Assembly (NCBI RefSeq): GCF_964340395.1
Contig: NC_135567.1
Location: 1,788,109-1,852,108 of the forward strand
Direction: 5' to 3'
DNA length: 64,000 nucleotides
Source: Glandiceps talaboti
Taxonomy: Eukaryota; Hemichordata; Enteropneusta; Spengelidae
In this document: positions 41,901 to 56,900 of the stretch, piece after piece
How positions within the stretch are numbered: position 1 is the first letter of the stretch
Layout: each line of letters opens with the position of its first letter
Notes under the pieces: model-generated
What the model saw: the letters and a program-made list of their open reading frames with translations, nothing else
Database searches by the model: none
What the model was told of the DNA's origin: nothing
Translations under genes and position numbers: made by a program

Positions 41901-44900
41901 AGTTCCATCCTGAAAGGAATGAATCAAACAATACAGTATAAACTTATTGATGGAATGAAATAAAAGTCATTTACATTCTAAAATTTACACTTAAAGTTGC
42001 CACTACTCAAATTAACCTCTTTGAAAAGATATTACCACTAATAATAAAATTATGCTAATCTCCAAAATATTACTTCATTCAGCTACAATCTACTTGTGAC
42101 ATAAGCTTGTCACTACTTGTCATGTGCTTAGTACTGACAAAATACCCTTTAGTTAACTTGTACTTTCCATTGGTGAAGGAAAAATAATATTGGGCAACAA
42201 AACCTAATGACCATTTTCAGTACCTTTACAATTCCAAGATATTACCACTGATAATAAAATTGTGATAATCACCAAAATATTATTTCATTCAGCTATAATC
42301 TACTTGTGACATAAGGTTGTCACTACTTGTCATGTGCTTAGTACTGACACAAGACCCTTTAGTTTACTTGTACTTTCCATTGGTGAAGGAAAAATAATAT
42401 TGGGCAACAAAACCTAATGACCATTTTCAGTAACTTTACAATTCCAAAGTCTTCACTTACTTCTTCTGCGTCTTGATTGGCTGTCTGATCTTCATCTGCC
42501 ATCTGTGTTCGTGCCATCTTCCTTGGCCTTGGAGTTCCATCCTAAAAGGAATGAATCAAACAATACAGTATAAACTTATTGATGGAATGAAATAAAAGTC
42601 ATTTAGATTCTAAAATTTACACCTAAAGTTGCCACTACTCAAATTAACCTCTTTGAAAAGATATTACCACTAATAATAAAATTATGCTAATCTCCAAAAT
42701 ATTACTTCATTCAGCTACAATCTACTTGTGACATAAGGTTGTCACTACTTGTCATATGCTTAGTACTGACAAAAGACCCTTTACTTTACTTGTACTTTCC
42801 ATTGGTGAAGGAAAAATAATATTGGGCAACAAAACCTAATGACCATTTTCAGTAACTTTACAATTCCAAAATCTTCACTTACTTCTTCTGCTTCTTGATT
42901 GGCTGTCTGATCTTCATCTGCCATCTGTGTTCGTGCTATCTTCCTTGGCCTTGGAGTTCCATCCTGAAAGGAATGAATCAAACAATACAGTATAAACTTA
43001 TTGATGGAATGAAATAAAAGTCATTTACATTCTAAAATTTACACTTAAAGTTGCCACTACTCAAATTAACCTCTTTGAAAAGATATTACCACTAATAATA
43101 AAATTATGCTAATCTCCAAAATATTACTTCATTCAGCTTCAATCTACTTGTGACATAAGGTTGTCACTACTTGTCATGTGCTTAGTACTGACAAAAGACC
43201 TTTTACTTTACTTGTACTTTCCATTGGTGAAGGAAAAATAATATTGGGCAACAAAACCTAATGACCATTTTCAGTAACTTTACAATTCCAAAATCTTCAC
43301 TTACTTCTTCTGCTTCTTGATTGGCTGTCTGATCTTCTTATGCCATCTGTGTTCGTGCCATCTTCCTTGGCCTTGGAGTTCCATCCTGAAAGGAATGAAT
43401 CAAACAATACAGTATAAACTTATTGATGGAATGAAATAAAAGTCATTTATATTCTAAATTTACACTTAAAGTTGCCACTACTCAAATTAACCTCTTTGAA
43501 AAGATATTACCACTAATAATAAAATTATGTTAATCTCCAAAATATTACTTCATTCAGCTACAATCTACTTGTGACATAAGGTTGTCACTACTTGTCATGT
43601 GCTTAGTACTGACAAAAGACCCTTTAGTTAACTTGTACTTTCCATTGGTGAAGGAAAAATAATATTGGGCAACAAAACCTAATGACCATTTTCAGTACCT
43701 TTACAATTCCAAGATATTACCACTGATAATAAAATTGTGATAATCACCAAAATATTATTTCATTCAGCTATAATCTACTTGTGACATAAGGTTGTCACTA
43801 CTTGTCATGTGCTTAGTACTGACAAAAGACCCTTTAGTTAACTTGTACTTTCCATTGGTGAAGGAAAAATAATATTGGGCAACAAAACCTAATGACCATT
43901 TTCAGTAACTTTACAATTCCAAAATCTTCACTTACTTCTTCTGCTTCTTGATTGGCTGTCTGATCTTCATCTGCCATCTGTGTTCGTGCCATCTTCCTTG
44001 GCCTTGGAGTTCCATCCTGAAAGGAATGAATCAAACAATACAGTATAAACTTATTGATGGAATGAAATAAAAGTCATTTACATTCTAAAATTTACACTTA
44101 AAGTTGCCACTACTCAAACTAACCTCTTTGAAAAGATATTACCACTAATAATAAAATTATGCTAATCTCCAAAATATTACTTCATTCAGCTACAATCTAC
44201 TTGTGACATAAGGTTGTCACTACTTGTCATGTGCTTAGTACTGACAAAAGACCCTTTAGTTAACTTGTACTTTCCATTGGTGAAGGAAAAATAATATTGG
44301 GCAACAAAACCTAATGACCATTTTCAGTACCTTTACAATTCCAAGTTATTACCACTAATAATAAAATTGTGATAATCACCAAAATATTACTTCATTCAGC
44401 TATAATCTACTTGTGACATAAGGTTGTCACTACTTGTCATGTGCTTAGTACTGACAAAAGACCCTTTACTTTACTTGTACTTTCCATTGGTGAAGGAAAA
44501 ATAATATTGGGCAACAAAACCTAATGACCATTTTCAGTAACTTTACAATTCCAAAATCTTCACTTACTTCTTCTGCTTCTTGATTGGCTGTCTGATCTTC
44601 ATCTGCCATCTGTGTTCGTGCCATCTTCCTTGGCCTTGGAGTTCCATCCTGAAAGGAATGAATCAAACAATACAGTATAAACTTATTGATGGTATGAAAT
44701 AAAAGTCATTTACATTCTAAAATTTACACTTAAAGTTGCCACTACTCAAATTAACCTCTTTGAAAAGATATTACCACTAATAACAAAATTATGCTAATCT
44801 CCAAAATATTACTTCATTCAGCTTCAATCTACTTGTGACATAAGGTTGTCACTACTTGTCATGTGCTTAGTACTGACAAAAGACCCTTTACTTTACTTGT

Positions 44901-47900
44901 ACTTTCCATTGGTGAAGGAAAAATAATATTGGGCAACAAAACCTAATGACCATTTTCAGTAACTTTACAATTCCAAAATCTTCACTTACTTCTTCTGCTT
45001 CTTGATTGGCTGTCTGATCTTCATCTGCCATCTGTGTTCGTGCCATCTTCCTTGGCCTTGGAGTTCCATCCTGAAAGGAATGAATCAAACAATACAGTAT
45101 AAACTTATTGATGGAATGAAATAAAAGTCATTTATATTCTAAATTTACACTTAAAGTTGCCACTACTCAAATTAACCTCTTTGAAAAGATATTACCACTA
45201 ATAATAAAATTATGTTAATCTCCAAAATATTACTTCATTCAGCTACAATCTACTTGTGACATAAGGTTGTCACTACTTGTCATGTGCTTAGTACTGACAA
45301 AAGACCCTTTAGTTAACTTGTACTTTCCATTGGTGAAGGAAAAATAATATTGGGCAACAAAACCTAATGACCATTTTCAGTACCTTTACAATTCCAAGAT
45401 ATTACCACTGATAATAAAATTGTGATAATCACCAAAATATTATTTCATTCAGCTATAATCTACTTGTGACATAAGGTTGTCACTACTTGTCATGTGCTTA
45501 GTACTGACACAAGACCCTTTAGTTTACTTGTACTTTCCATTGGTGAAGGAAAAATAATATTGGGAAACAAAACCTAATGACCATTTTCAGTAACTTTACA
45601 ATTCCAAAATCTTCACTTACTTCTTCTGCTTCTTGATTGGCTGTCTGATCTTCATCTGCCATCTGTGTTCGTGCCATCTTCCTTGGCCTTGGAGTTCCAT
45701 CCTGAAAGGAATGAATCAAACAATACAGTATAAACTTATTGATGGAATGAAATAAAAGTCATTTACATTCTAAAATTTACACTTAAAGTTGCCACTACTC
45801 AAATTAACCTCTTTGAAAAGATATTACCACTAATAATAAAATTATGCTAATCTCCAAAATATTACTTCATTCAGCTTCAATCTACTTGTGACATAAGGTT
45901 GTCACTACTTGTCATGTGCTTAGTACTGACAAAAGACCCTTTAGTTTACTTGTACTTTCCATTGGTGAAGGAAAAATAATATTGGGCAACAAAACCTAAT
46001 GACCATTTTCAGTAACTTTACAATTCCAAAATCTTCACTTACTTCTTCTGCTTCTTGATTGGCTGTCTGAACTTCTTCTGCCATCTGTGTCCGTGCCATC
46101 TTCCTTGGCCTTGGAGTTCCATCCTGAAAGGAATGAATCAAACAATACAGTATAAACTTATTGATGGAATGAAATAAAAGTCATTTACATTCTAAAATTT
46201 ACACTTAAAGTTGCCACTACTCAAATTAACCTCTTTGAAAAGATATTACCACTAATAATAAAATTATGCTAATCTCCAAAATATTACTTCATTCAGCTTC
46301 AATCTACTTGTGACATAAGGTTGTCACTACTTGTCATGTGCTTAGTACTGACAAAAGACCCTTTACTTTACTTGTACTTTCCATTGGTGAAGGAAAAATA
46401 ATATTGGGCAACAAAACCTAATGACCATTTTCAGTAACTTTACAATTCCAAAATCTTCACTTACTTCTTCTGCTTCTTGATTGGCTGTCTGATCTTCTTC
46501 TGCCATCTGTGTTCGTGCCATCTTCCTTGGCCTTGAAGTTTCATCATGAAAGGAATGAATCAAACAATACAGTATAAACTTATTGATGGAATGAAATAAA
46601 AGTCATTTACATTCTAAAATTTACACTTAAAGTTGCCACTACTCAAATTAACCTCTTTGAAAAGATATTACCACTAATAATAAAATTATGCTAATCTCCA
46701 AAATATTCCTTCATTCAGCTATAATCTACTTGTGACATAAGGTTGTCACTACTTGTCATGTGCTTAGTACTGACACACGACCCTTTAGTTTACTTGTACT
46801 TTCCATTGGTGAAGGACAAATAATATTGGGCAACAAAACCTAAAGACCATTTTCAGTAACTTTACAATTCCAAAATCTTCACTTACTTCTTCTGCTTCTT
46901 GATTGGCTGTCTGATCTTCTTCTGCCATCTGTGTTCGTGCCATCTTCCTTGGCCTTGGAGTTCCATCCTGAAAGGAATGAATCAAACAATACAGTATAAA
47001 CTTATTGATGGAATGAAATAAAAGTCATTTACATTCTAAAATTTACACTTAAAGTTGCCACTACTCAAATTAACCTCTTTGAAAAGATATTACAACTGAT
47101 AATAAAATTATGCTAATCTCCAAAATATTACTTCATTCAGCTTCAATCTACTTGTGACATAAGGTTGTCACTACTTGTCATGTGCTTAGTACTGACAAAA
47201 GACCCTTTAGTTTACTTGTACTTTCCATTGGTGAAGGAAAAATAATATTGGGCAACAAAACCTAATGACCATTTTCAGTACCTTTAAAATTCAAAATCTT
47301 CACTTACTTCTTCTGCTTCTTGATTGGCTGTCTGATCTTCATCTGCCATCTGTGTTCGTGCCATCTTCCTTGGCCTTGGAGTTCCATCCTGAAAGGAATG
47401 AATCAAACAATACAGTATAAACTTATTGATGGAATGAAATAAAAGTCATTTAGATTCTAAAATTTACACTTAAAGTTGCCACTACTCAAATTAACCTCTT
47501 TGAAAAGATATTAACACTAATAATAAAATTATGCTAATCTCCAAAATATTACTTCATTCAGCTTCAATCTACTTGTGACATAAGGTTGCCACTACTTGTC
47601 ATGTGCTTAGTACTGACAAAAGACCCTTTAGTTTACTTGTACTTTCCATTGGTGAAGGAAAAATAATATTGGGCAACAAAACCGAATGACCATTTTCAGT
47701 AACTTTACAATTCCAAAATCTTCACTTACTTCTTCTGCTTCTTGATTGGCTGTCTGATCTTCTTCTGCCATCTGTGTTCGTGCCATCTTCCTTGGCCTTG
47801 GAGTTCCATCCTGAAAGGAATGAATCAAACAATACAGTATAAACTTATTGATGGAATGAAATAAAAGTCATTTACATTCTAAAATTTACACTTAAAGTTG

Positions 47901-50900
47901 CCACTACTCAAATTAACCTCTTTGAAAAGATATTACCACTAATAATAAAATTATGCTAATCTCCAAAATATTACTTCATTCAGCTACAATCTACTTGTGA
48001 CATAAGGTTGTCACTACTTGTCATGTGCTTAGTACTGACAAAAGACCCTTTAGTTAACTTGTACTTTCCATTGGTGAAGGAAAAATAATATTGGGCAACA
48101 AAACCTAATGACCATTTTCAGTACCTTTACAATTCCAAGATATTACCACTGATAATAAAATTGTGATAATCACCAAAATATTACTTCATTCAGATACAAT
48201 CTCCTTGTGACATAAGGTTGTCACTACTTGTCATGTGCTTAGTACTGACAAAAGACCCTTTAGTTTACTTGTACTTTCCATTGGTGAAGGAAAAATAATA
48301 TTGGGCAACAAAACCTAATGACCATTTTCAGTAACTTTACAATTTCAATATCTTCACTTACTTCTTCTGCTTCTTGATTTGCTGTATGATCTTCATCTGC
48401 CATCTGTGTTCGTGCCATCTTCCTTGGCCTTGGAGTTCCATCCTGAAAGGAATGAATCAAACAACACAGTATAAACTTATTGATGGAATGAAATAAAAGT
48501 CATTTAGATTCTAAAATTTACACTTAAAGTTGGCACTACTTAAATTAACCTCTTTGAAAAGATATTACCACTGATAATAAAATTATGCTAATCTCAAAAA
48601 TATTACTTCATTCAGCTACAATCTACTTGTGACATAAGGTTGTCACTACTTGTCATGTGCTTAGTACTGACAAAATACCCTTTAGTTAACTTGTACTTTC
48701 CATTAGTGAAGGAAAAATAATATTGGGCAACAAAACCTAATGACCATTTTCAGTAATTTTACAATGCCAAAATCTTCACTTACTTCTTCTGCTTCTTGAT
48801 TGGCTGTCTGATCTTCATCTGCCATCTCTGTTCGTGCCATCTTCCTTGGCCTTGGAGTTCCATCCTGAAAGGAATGAATCAAACAATACAGTATAAACTT
48901 ATTGATGGAATGAAATAAAAGACATTTACATTCAAAAATTTACACTTAAAGTTGCCACTACTCAAATTAACCTCTTTGAAAAGATATTACCACTAATAAT
49001 AAAATTATGCTAATCTCCAAAATATTCCTTCATTCAGCTATAATCTACTTGTGACATAAGGTTGTCACTACTTGTCAGGTGCTTAGTACTGACAAAAGAC
49101 CCTTTAGTTTACTTGTACTTTCCATTGGTGAAGGAAAAATAATATTGGGCAACAAAACCTAATGACCATTTTCAGTAACTTTACAATTCCAAAATCCTCA
49201 CTTACTTCTTCTGCTTCTTGATTGGCTGTCTGATCTTCATCTGCCATCTGTGTTCGTGCCATCTTCCTTGGCCTTGGAGTTCCATCCTGAAAGGAATGAA
49301 TCAAACAATACAGCATAAACTTATTGATGGAATGAAATAAAAGTCATTTACATTCTAAAATTTACACTTAAAGTTGCCACTACTCAAATTATCCTCTTTG
49401 AAAAGATATTACCACTGATAATAAAATTATGCTAATCTCGAAAATATTACTTCCTTCAGCTATAATCTACTTGTGACAAAAGGTTGTGACTACTTGTCAT
49501 GTGCTTAGTACTGACAAAAGACCCTTTAGTTAACTTGTACTTTCCATTAGTGAAGGAAAAATAATATTGGGCAACAAAACCTAATGACCATTTTCAGTAA
49601 CTTTACAATTCCAAAATCTTCACTTACTTCTTCTGCTTCTTGATTGGCTGTCTGATCTTCATCTGCCATCTGTGTTCGTGCCATCTTCCTTGGCCTTGGA
49701 GTTCCATCCTGAAAGGAATGAATCAAACAATACAGTATAAACTTATTGATGGAATGAAATAAAAGTCATTTACATTCTAAAATTTACACTTAAAGTTGCC
49801 ACTACTCAAATTAACCTCTTTGAAAAGATATTACCACTAATAATAAAATTATGCTAATCTCCAAAATATTACTTCATTCAGCTACAATCTACTTGTGACA
49901 TAAGGTTGTCACTACTTGTCATGTGCTTAGTACTGACAAAATACCCTTTAGTTAACTTGTACTTTCCATTAGTGAAGGAAAAATAATATTGGGCAACAAA
50001 ACCTAATGACCATTTTCAGTAATTTTACAATGCCAAAATCTTCACTTACTTCTTCTGCTTCTTGATTGGCTGTCTGATCTTCATCTGCCATCTCTGTTCG
50101 TGCCATCTTCCTTGGCCTTGGAGTTCCATCCTGAAAGGAATGAATCAAACAATACAGTATAAACTTATTGATGGAATGAAATAAAAGACATTTACATTCA
50201 AAAATTTACACTTAAAGTTGCCACTACTCAAATTAACCTCTTTGAAAAGATATTACCACTAATAATAAAATTATGCTAATCTCCAAAATATTCCTTCATT
50301 CAGCTATAATCTACTTGTGACATAAGGTTGTCACTACTTGTCAGGTGCTTAGTACTGACAAAAGACCCTTTAGTTAACTTGTACTTTCCATTAGTGAAGG
50401 AAAAATAATATTGGGCAACAAAACCTAATGACCATTTTCAGTAACTTTACAATTCCAAAATCTTCACTTACTTCTTCTGCTTCTTGATTGGCTGTCTGAT
50501 CTTCATCTGCCATCTGTGTTCGTGCCATCTTCCTTGGCCTTGGAGTTCCATCCTGAAAGGAATGAATCAAACAATACAGTATAAACTTATTGATGGAATG
50601 AAATAAAAGTCATTTACATTCTAAAATTTACACTTAAAGTTGCCACTACTCAAATTAACCTCTTTGAAAAGATATTACCACTAATAATAAAATTATGCTA
50701 ATCTCCAAAATATTACTTCATTCAGCTTCAATCTACTTGTGACATAAGGTTGTCACTACTTGTCAGGTGCTTAGTACTGACAAAAGACACTTTAGTTTAC
50801 TTGTACTTTCCATTGGTGAAGGAAAAATAATATTGGGCAACAAAACCTAATGACCATTTTCAGTAACTTTACAATTCCAAAATCCTCACTTACTTCTTCT

Positions 50901-53900
50901 GCTTCTTGATTGGCTGTCTGATCTTCTTCTGCCATCTGTGTTCGTGCCATCTTCCTTGGCCTTGGAGTTCCATCCTGAAAGGAATGAATCAAACAATACA
51001 GTAAAAACTTATTGATGGAATGAAATAAAAGTCATTTACATTGTAAAATTTACACTTAAAGTTGCCACTACTCAAATTAACCTCTTTGAAAAGATATTAC
51101 CACTAATAATAAAATTACGCTAATCTCCAAAATATTACTTCATTCAGCTATAATCTACTTGTGACATAAGGTTGTCACTACTTGTCATGTGCTTAGTACT
51201 GACAAAAGACCCTTTAGTTTACTTGTACTTTCCATTGGTGAAGGAAAAATAATATTGGGCAACAAAACCTAATGACCATTTTCAGTAACTTTACAATTCC
51301 AAAATCTTCACTTACTTCTTCTGCTTCTTGATTGGCTGTCTGATCTTCATCTGCCATCTGTGTTCGTGCCATCTTCCTTGGCCTTGGAGTTCCATCCTGA
51401 AAGGAATGAATCAAACAATACAGTATAAACTTAATGATGGAATGAAATAAAAGTCATTTAGATTCTAAAATTTACACTTAAAGTTGCCACTACTCAAATT
51501 AACCTCTTTGAAAAGATATTACCACTAATAATAAAATTATGCTAATCTCCAAAATATTACTTCATTCAGCTTCAATCTACTTGTGACATAAGGTTGTCAC
51601 TACTTGTCATGTGCTTAGTACTGACAAAAGACCCTTTAGTTTACTTGTACTTTCCATTGGTGAAGGAAAAATAATATTGGGCAACAAAACCTAATGACCA
51701 TTTTCAGTAACTTTACAATTCCAAAATCTTCACTTACTTCTTCTGCTTCTTGATTGGCTGTCTGATCTTCTTCTGCCATCTGTGTTCGTGCCATCTTCCT
51801 TGGCCTTGGAGTTCCATCCTGAAAGGAATGAATCAAACAATACAGTATAAACTTATTGATGGAATGAAATAAAAGTCACTTACATTCTAAAATTTACACT
51901 TAAAGTTGCCACTACTCAAATTAACCTCTTTGAAAAGATATTACCACTGATAATAAAATTATGCTAATCTCCAAAATATTACTTCATTCAGCTATAATCT
52001 ACTTGTGACATAAGGTTGTCACTACTTGTCATGTGCTTAGTACTGACAAAATACCCTTCAGTTAACTTGTACTTTCCATTAGTGAAGGAAAAATAATATT
52101 GGGCAACAAAACCTAATGACCATTTTCAGTAACTTTACAATTCCAAAATCTTCACTTACTTCTTCTGCTTCTTGATTGGCTGTCTGATCTTCATCTGCCA
52201 TCTGTGTTCGTGCCATTTTCCTTGGCCTTGGAGTTCCATCCTGAAAGGAATGAATCAAACAATACAGTATAAACTTATTGATGGAATGAAATAAAAGTCA
52301 TTTAGATTCTAAAATTTACACTTAAAGTTGCCACTACTCAAATTAACCTCTTTGAAAAGATATTACCACTAATAATAAAATTATGCTAACCTCCAAAATA
52401 TTACTTCATTCAGCTACAATCTCCTTGTGACATAAGGTTGTCACTACTTGTCATGTGCTTAGTACTGACAAAAGACCCTTTAGTTTACTTGTACTTTCCA
52501 TTGGTGAAGGAAAAATAATATTGGGCAACAAAACCTAATGACCATTTTCAGTAACTTTACAATTTCAATATCTTCACTTACTTCTTCTGCTTCTTGATTT
52601 GCTGTATGATCTTCATCTGCCATCTGTGTTCGTGCCATCTTCCTTGGCCTTGGAGTTCCATCCTGAAAGGAATGAATCAAACAACACAGTATAAACTTAT
52701 TGATGGAATGAAATAAAAGTCATTTAGATTCTAAAATTTACACTTAAAGTTGCCACTACTTAAATTAACCTCTTTGAAAAGATATTACCACTGATAATAA
52801 AATTATGCTAATCTCCAAAATATTACTTCATTCAGCTATAATCTACTTGTGACATAAGGTTGTCACTACTTGTCAGGTGCTTAGTACTGACAAAATACCC
52901 TTCAGTTAACTTGTACTTTCCATTAGTGAAGGAAAAATAATATTGGGCAACAAAACCTAATGACCATTTTCAGTAATTTTACAATGCCAAAATCTTCACT
53001 TACTTCTTCTGCTTCTTGATTGGCTGTCTGATCTTCATCTGCCATCTCTGTTCGTGCCATCTTCCTTGGCCTTGGAGTTCCATCCTGAAAGGAATGAATC
53101 AAACAATACAGTATAAACTTATTGATGGAATGAAATAAAAGACATTTACATTCTAAAATTTACACTTAAAGTTGCCACTACTCAAATTAACCTCTTTGAA
53201 AAGATATTACCACTTGTGATGAAATTATGCTAATCTCGAAAATATTACTTCATTCAGCTATAATCTACTTGTGACATAAAGTTGTCACTACTTGTCAGGT
53301 GCTTAGTACTGACAAAAGACCCTTTAGTTTACTTGTACTTTCCATTGGTGAAGGAAAAATAATATTGGGCAACAAAACCTAAAGACCATTTTCAGTAACT
53401 TTACAATTCCAAAATCTTCACTTACTTCTTCTGCTTCTTGATTGGCTGTCTGATCTTCATCTGCCATCTGTGTTCGTGCCATTTTCCTTGGCCTTGGAGT
53501 TCCATCCTGAAAGGAATGAATCAAACAATACAGCATAAACTTATTGATGGAATGAAATAAAAGTCATTTAGATTCTAAAATTTACACTTAATGTTGCCAC
53601 TACTCAAATTAATCTCTTTGAAAAGATATTACCACTGATAATAAAATTATGCTAATCTCCAAAATATTACTTCATTCAGCTATAATCTACTTGTGACATA
53701 AGGTTGTCACTACTTGTCATGTGCTTAGTACTGACAAAAGACCCTTTAGTTAACTTGTACTTTCCATTAGTGAAGGAAAAATAATATTGGGTAACAAAAC
53801 CTAATGACCATTTATAGTAATTTTACAATGCCAAAATCTTCACTTACTTCTTCTGCTTCTTGATTGGCTGTCTGATCTTCTTCTGCCATCTGTGTTCGTG

Positions 53901-56900
53901 CCATCTTCCTTGGCCTTGGAGTTCCATCCTGAAAGGAATGAATCAAACAATACAGTATAAACTTATCGATGGAATGAAATAAAAGTCATTTAGATTCTAA
54001 AATTTACACTTAAAGTTGCCACTACTCAAATTAACCTCTTTGAAAAGATATTACCACTAATAATAAAATTATGCTAACCTCCAAAATATTACTTCATTCA
54101 GCTACAATCTCCTTGTGACATAAGGTTGTCACTACTTGTCATGTGCTTAGTACTGACAAAAGACCCTTCAGTTTACTTGTACTTTCCATTGGTGAAGGAA
54201 AAATAATATTGGGCAACAAAACCTAATGACCATTTTCAGTAACTTTACAATTTCAATATCTTCACTTACTTCTTCTGCTTCTTGATTTGCTGTATGATCT
54301 TCATCTGCCATCTGTGTTCGTGCCATCTTCCTTGGCCTTGGAGTTCCATCCTGAAAGGAATGAATCAAACAACACAGTATAAACTTATTGATGGAATGAA
54401 ATAAAAGTCATTTAGATTCTAAAATTTACACTTAAAGTTGGCACTACTTAAATTAACCTCTTTGAAAAGATATTACCACTGATAATAAAATTATGCTAAT
54501 CTCCAAAATATTACTTCATTCAGCTATAATCTACTTGTGACATAAGGTTGTCACTACTTGTCATGTGCTTAGTACTGACAAAATACCCTTCAGTTAACTT
54601 GTACTTTCCATTAGTGAAGGAAAAATAATATTGGGCAACAAAACCTAATGACCATTTTCAGTAATTTTACAATGCCAAAATCTTCACTTACTTCTTCTGC
54701 TTCTTGATTGGCTGTCTGATCTTCATCTGCCATCTCTGTTCGTGCCATCTTCCTTGGCCTTGGAGTTCCATCCTGAAAGGAATGAATCAAACAATACAGT
54801 ATAAACTTATTGATGGAATGAAATAAAAGTCATTTAGATTCTAAAATTTACACTTAAAGTTGCCACTACTCAAATTAACCTCTTTGAAAAGATATTACCA
54901 CTAATAATAAAATTATGCTAATCTCCCAAATATTACTTCATTCAGCTATAATCTACTTGTGACATAAAGTTGTCACTACTTGTCAGGTGCTTAGTACTGA
55001 CAAAAGACCCTTTAGTTTACTTGTACTTTCCATTGGTGAAGGAAAAATAATATTGGGCAACAAAACCTAATGACCATTTTCAGTAACTTTACAATTTCAA
55101 TATCTTCACTTACTTCTTCTGCTTCTTGATTTGCTGTATGATCTTCATCTGCCATCTGTGTTCGTGCCATCTTCCTTGGCCTTGGAGTTCCATCCTGAAA
55201 GGAATGAATCAAACAACACAGTATAAACTTATTGATGGAATGAAATAAAAGTCATTTAGATTCTAAAATTTACACTTAAAGTTGGCACTACTTAAATTAA
55301 CCTCTTTGAAAAGATATTACCACTGATAATAAAATTATGCTAATCTCAAAAATATTACTTCATTCAGCTACAATCTACTTGTGACATAAGGTTGTCACTA
55401 CTTGTCATGTGCTTAGTACTGACAAAATACCCTTTAGTTAACTTGTACTTTCCATTAGTGAAGGAAAAATAATATTGGGCAACAAAACCTAATGACCATT
55501 TTCAGTAATTTTACAATGCCAAAATCTTCACTTACTTCTTCTGCTTCTTGATTGGCTGTCTGATCTTCATCTGCCATCTCTGTTCGTGCCATCTTCCTTG
55601 GCCTTGGAGTTCCATCCTGAAAGGAATGAATCAAACAATACAGTATAAACTTATTGATGGAATGAAATAAAAGACATTTACATTCAAAAATTTACACTTA
55701 AAGTTGCCACTACTCAAATTAACCTCTTTGAAAAGATATTACCACTAATAATAAAATTATGCTAATCTCCAAAATATTCCTTCATTCAGCTATAATCTAC
55801 TTGTGACATAAGGTTGTCACTACTTGTCAGGTGCTTAGTACTGACAAAAGACCCTTTAGTTTACTTGTACTTTCCATTGGTGAAGGAAAAATAATATTGG
55901 GCAACAAAACCTAATGACCATTTTCAGTAACTTTACAATTCCAAAATCCTCACTTACTTCTTCTGCTTCTTGATTGGCTGTCTGATCTTCATCTGCCATC
56001 TGTGTTCGTGCCATCTTCCTTGGCCTTGGAGTTCCATCCTGAAAGGAATGAATCAAACAATACAGCATAAACTTATTGATGGAATGAAATAAAAGTCATT
56101 TACATTCTAAAATTTACACTTAAAGTTGCCACTACTCAAATTATCCTCTTTGAAAAGATATTACCACTGATAATAAAATTATGCTAATCTCGAAAATATT
56201 ACTTCCTTCAGCTATAATCTACTTGTGACAAAAGGTTGTGACTACTTGTCATGTGCTTAGTACTGACAAAAGACCCTTTAGTTAACTTGTACTTTCCATT
56301 GGTGAAGGAAAAATAATATTGGGCAACAAAACCTAATGACCATTTTCAGTAACTTTACAATTCCAAAATCTTCACTTACTTCTTCTGCTTCTTGATTGGC
56401 TGTCTGATCTTCATCTGCCATCTGTGTTCGTGCCATCTTCCTTGGCCTTGGAGTTCCATCCTGAAAGGAATGAATCAAACAATACAGTATAAACTTATTG
56501 ATGGAATGAAATAAAAGTCATTTAGATTCTAAAATTTACACCTAAAGTTGCCACTACTCAAATTAACCTCTTTGAAAAGATATTACCACTAATAATAAAA
56601 TTGTGATAATCACCAAAATATTACTTCATTCAGCTACAATCTCCTTGTGACATAAGGTTGTCACTACTTGTCATGTGCTTAGTACTGACAAAAGACCCTT
56701 CAGTTTACTTGTACTTTCCATTGGTGAAGGAAAAATAATATTGGGCAACAAAACCTAATGACCATTTTCAGTAACTTTACAATTTCAATATCTTCACTTA
56801 CTTCTTCTGCTTCTTGATTTGCTGTATGATCTTCATCTGCCATCTGTGTTCGTGCCATCTTCCTTGGCCTTGGAGTTCCATCCTGAAAGGAATGAATCAA

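Larger units (their letters stand above)
43203..43833. repeat. higher-order duplication E, copy 1 (copy 2 at 44888-45518)
   Basis: Offset 1,685 bp. Both copies hold a full unit whose flank has the one-base-shorter TTATATTCTAAATTTAC and ATTATGTTAATC, followed by an exon-less unit with ATTATTTCATTC. The exon in copy 1 has a stop at codon 16, that in copy 2 does not. Confidence 0.75.
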
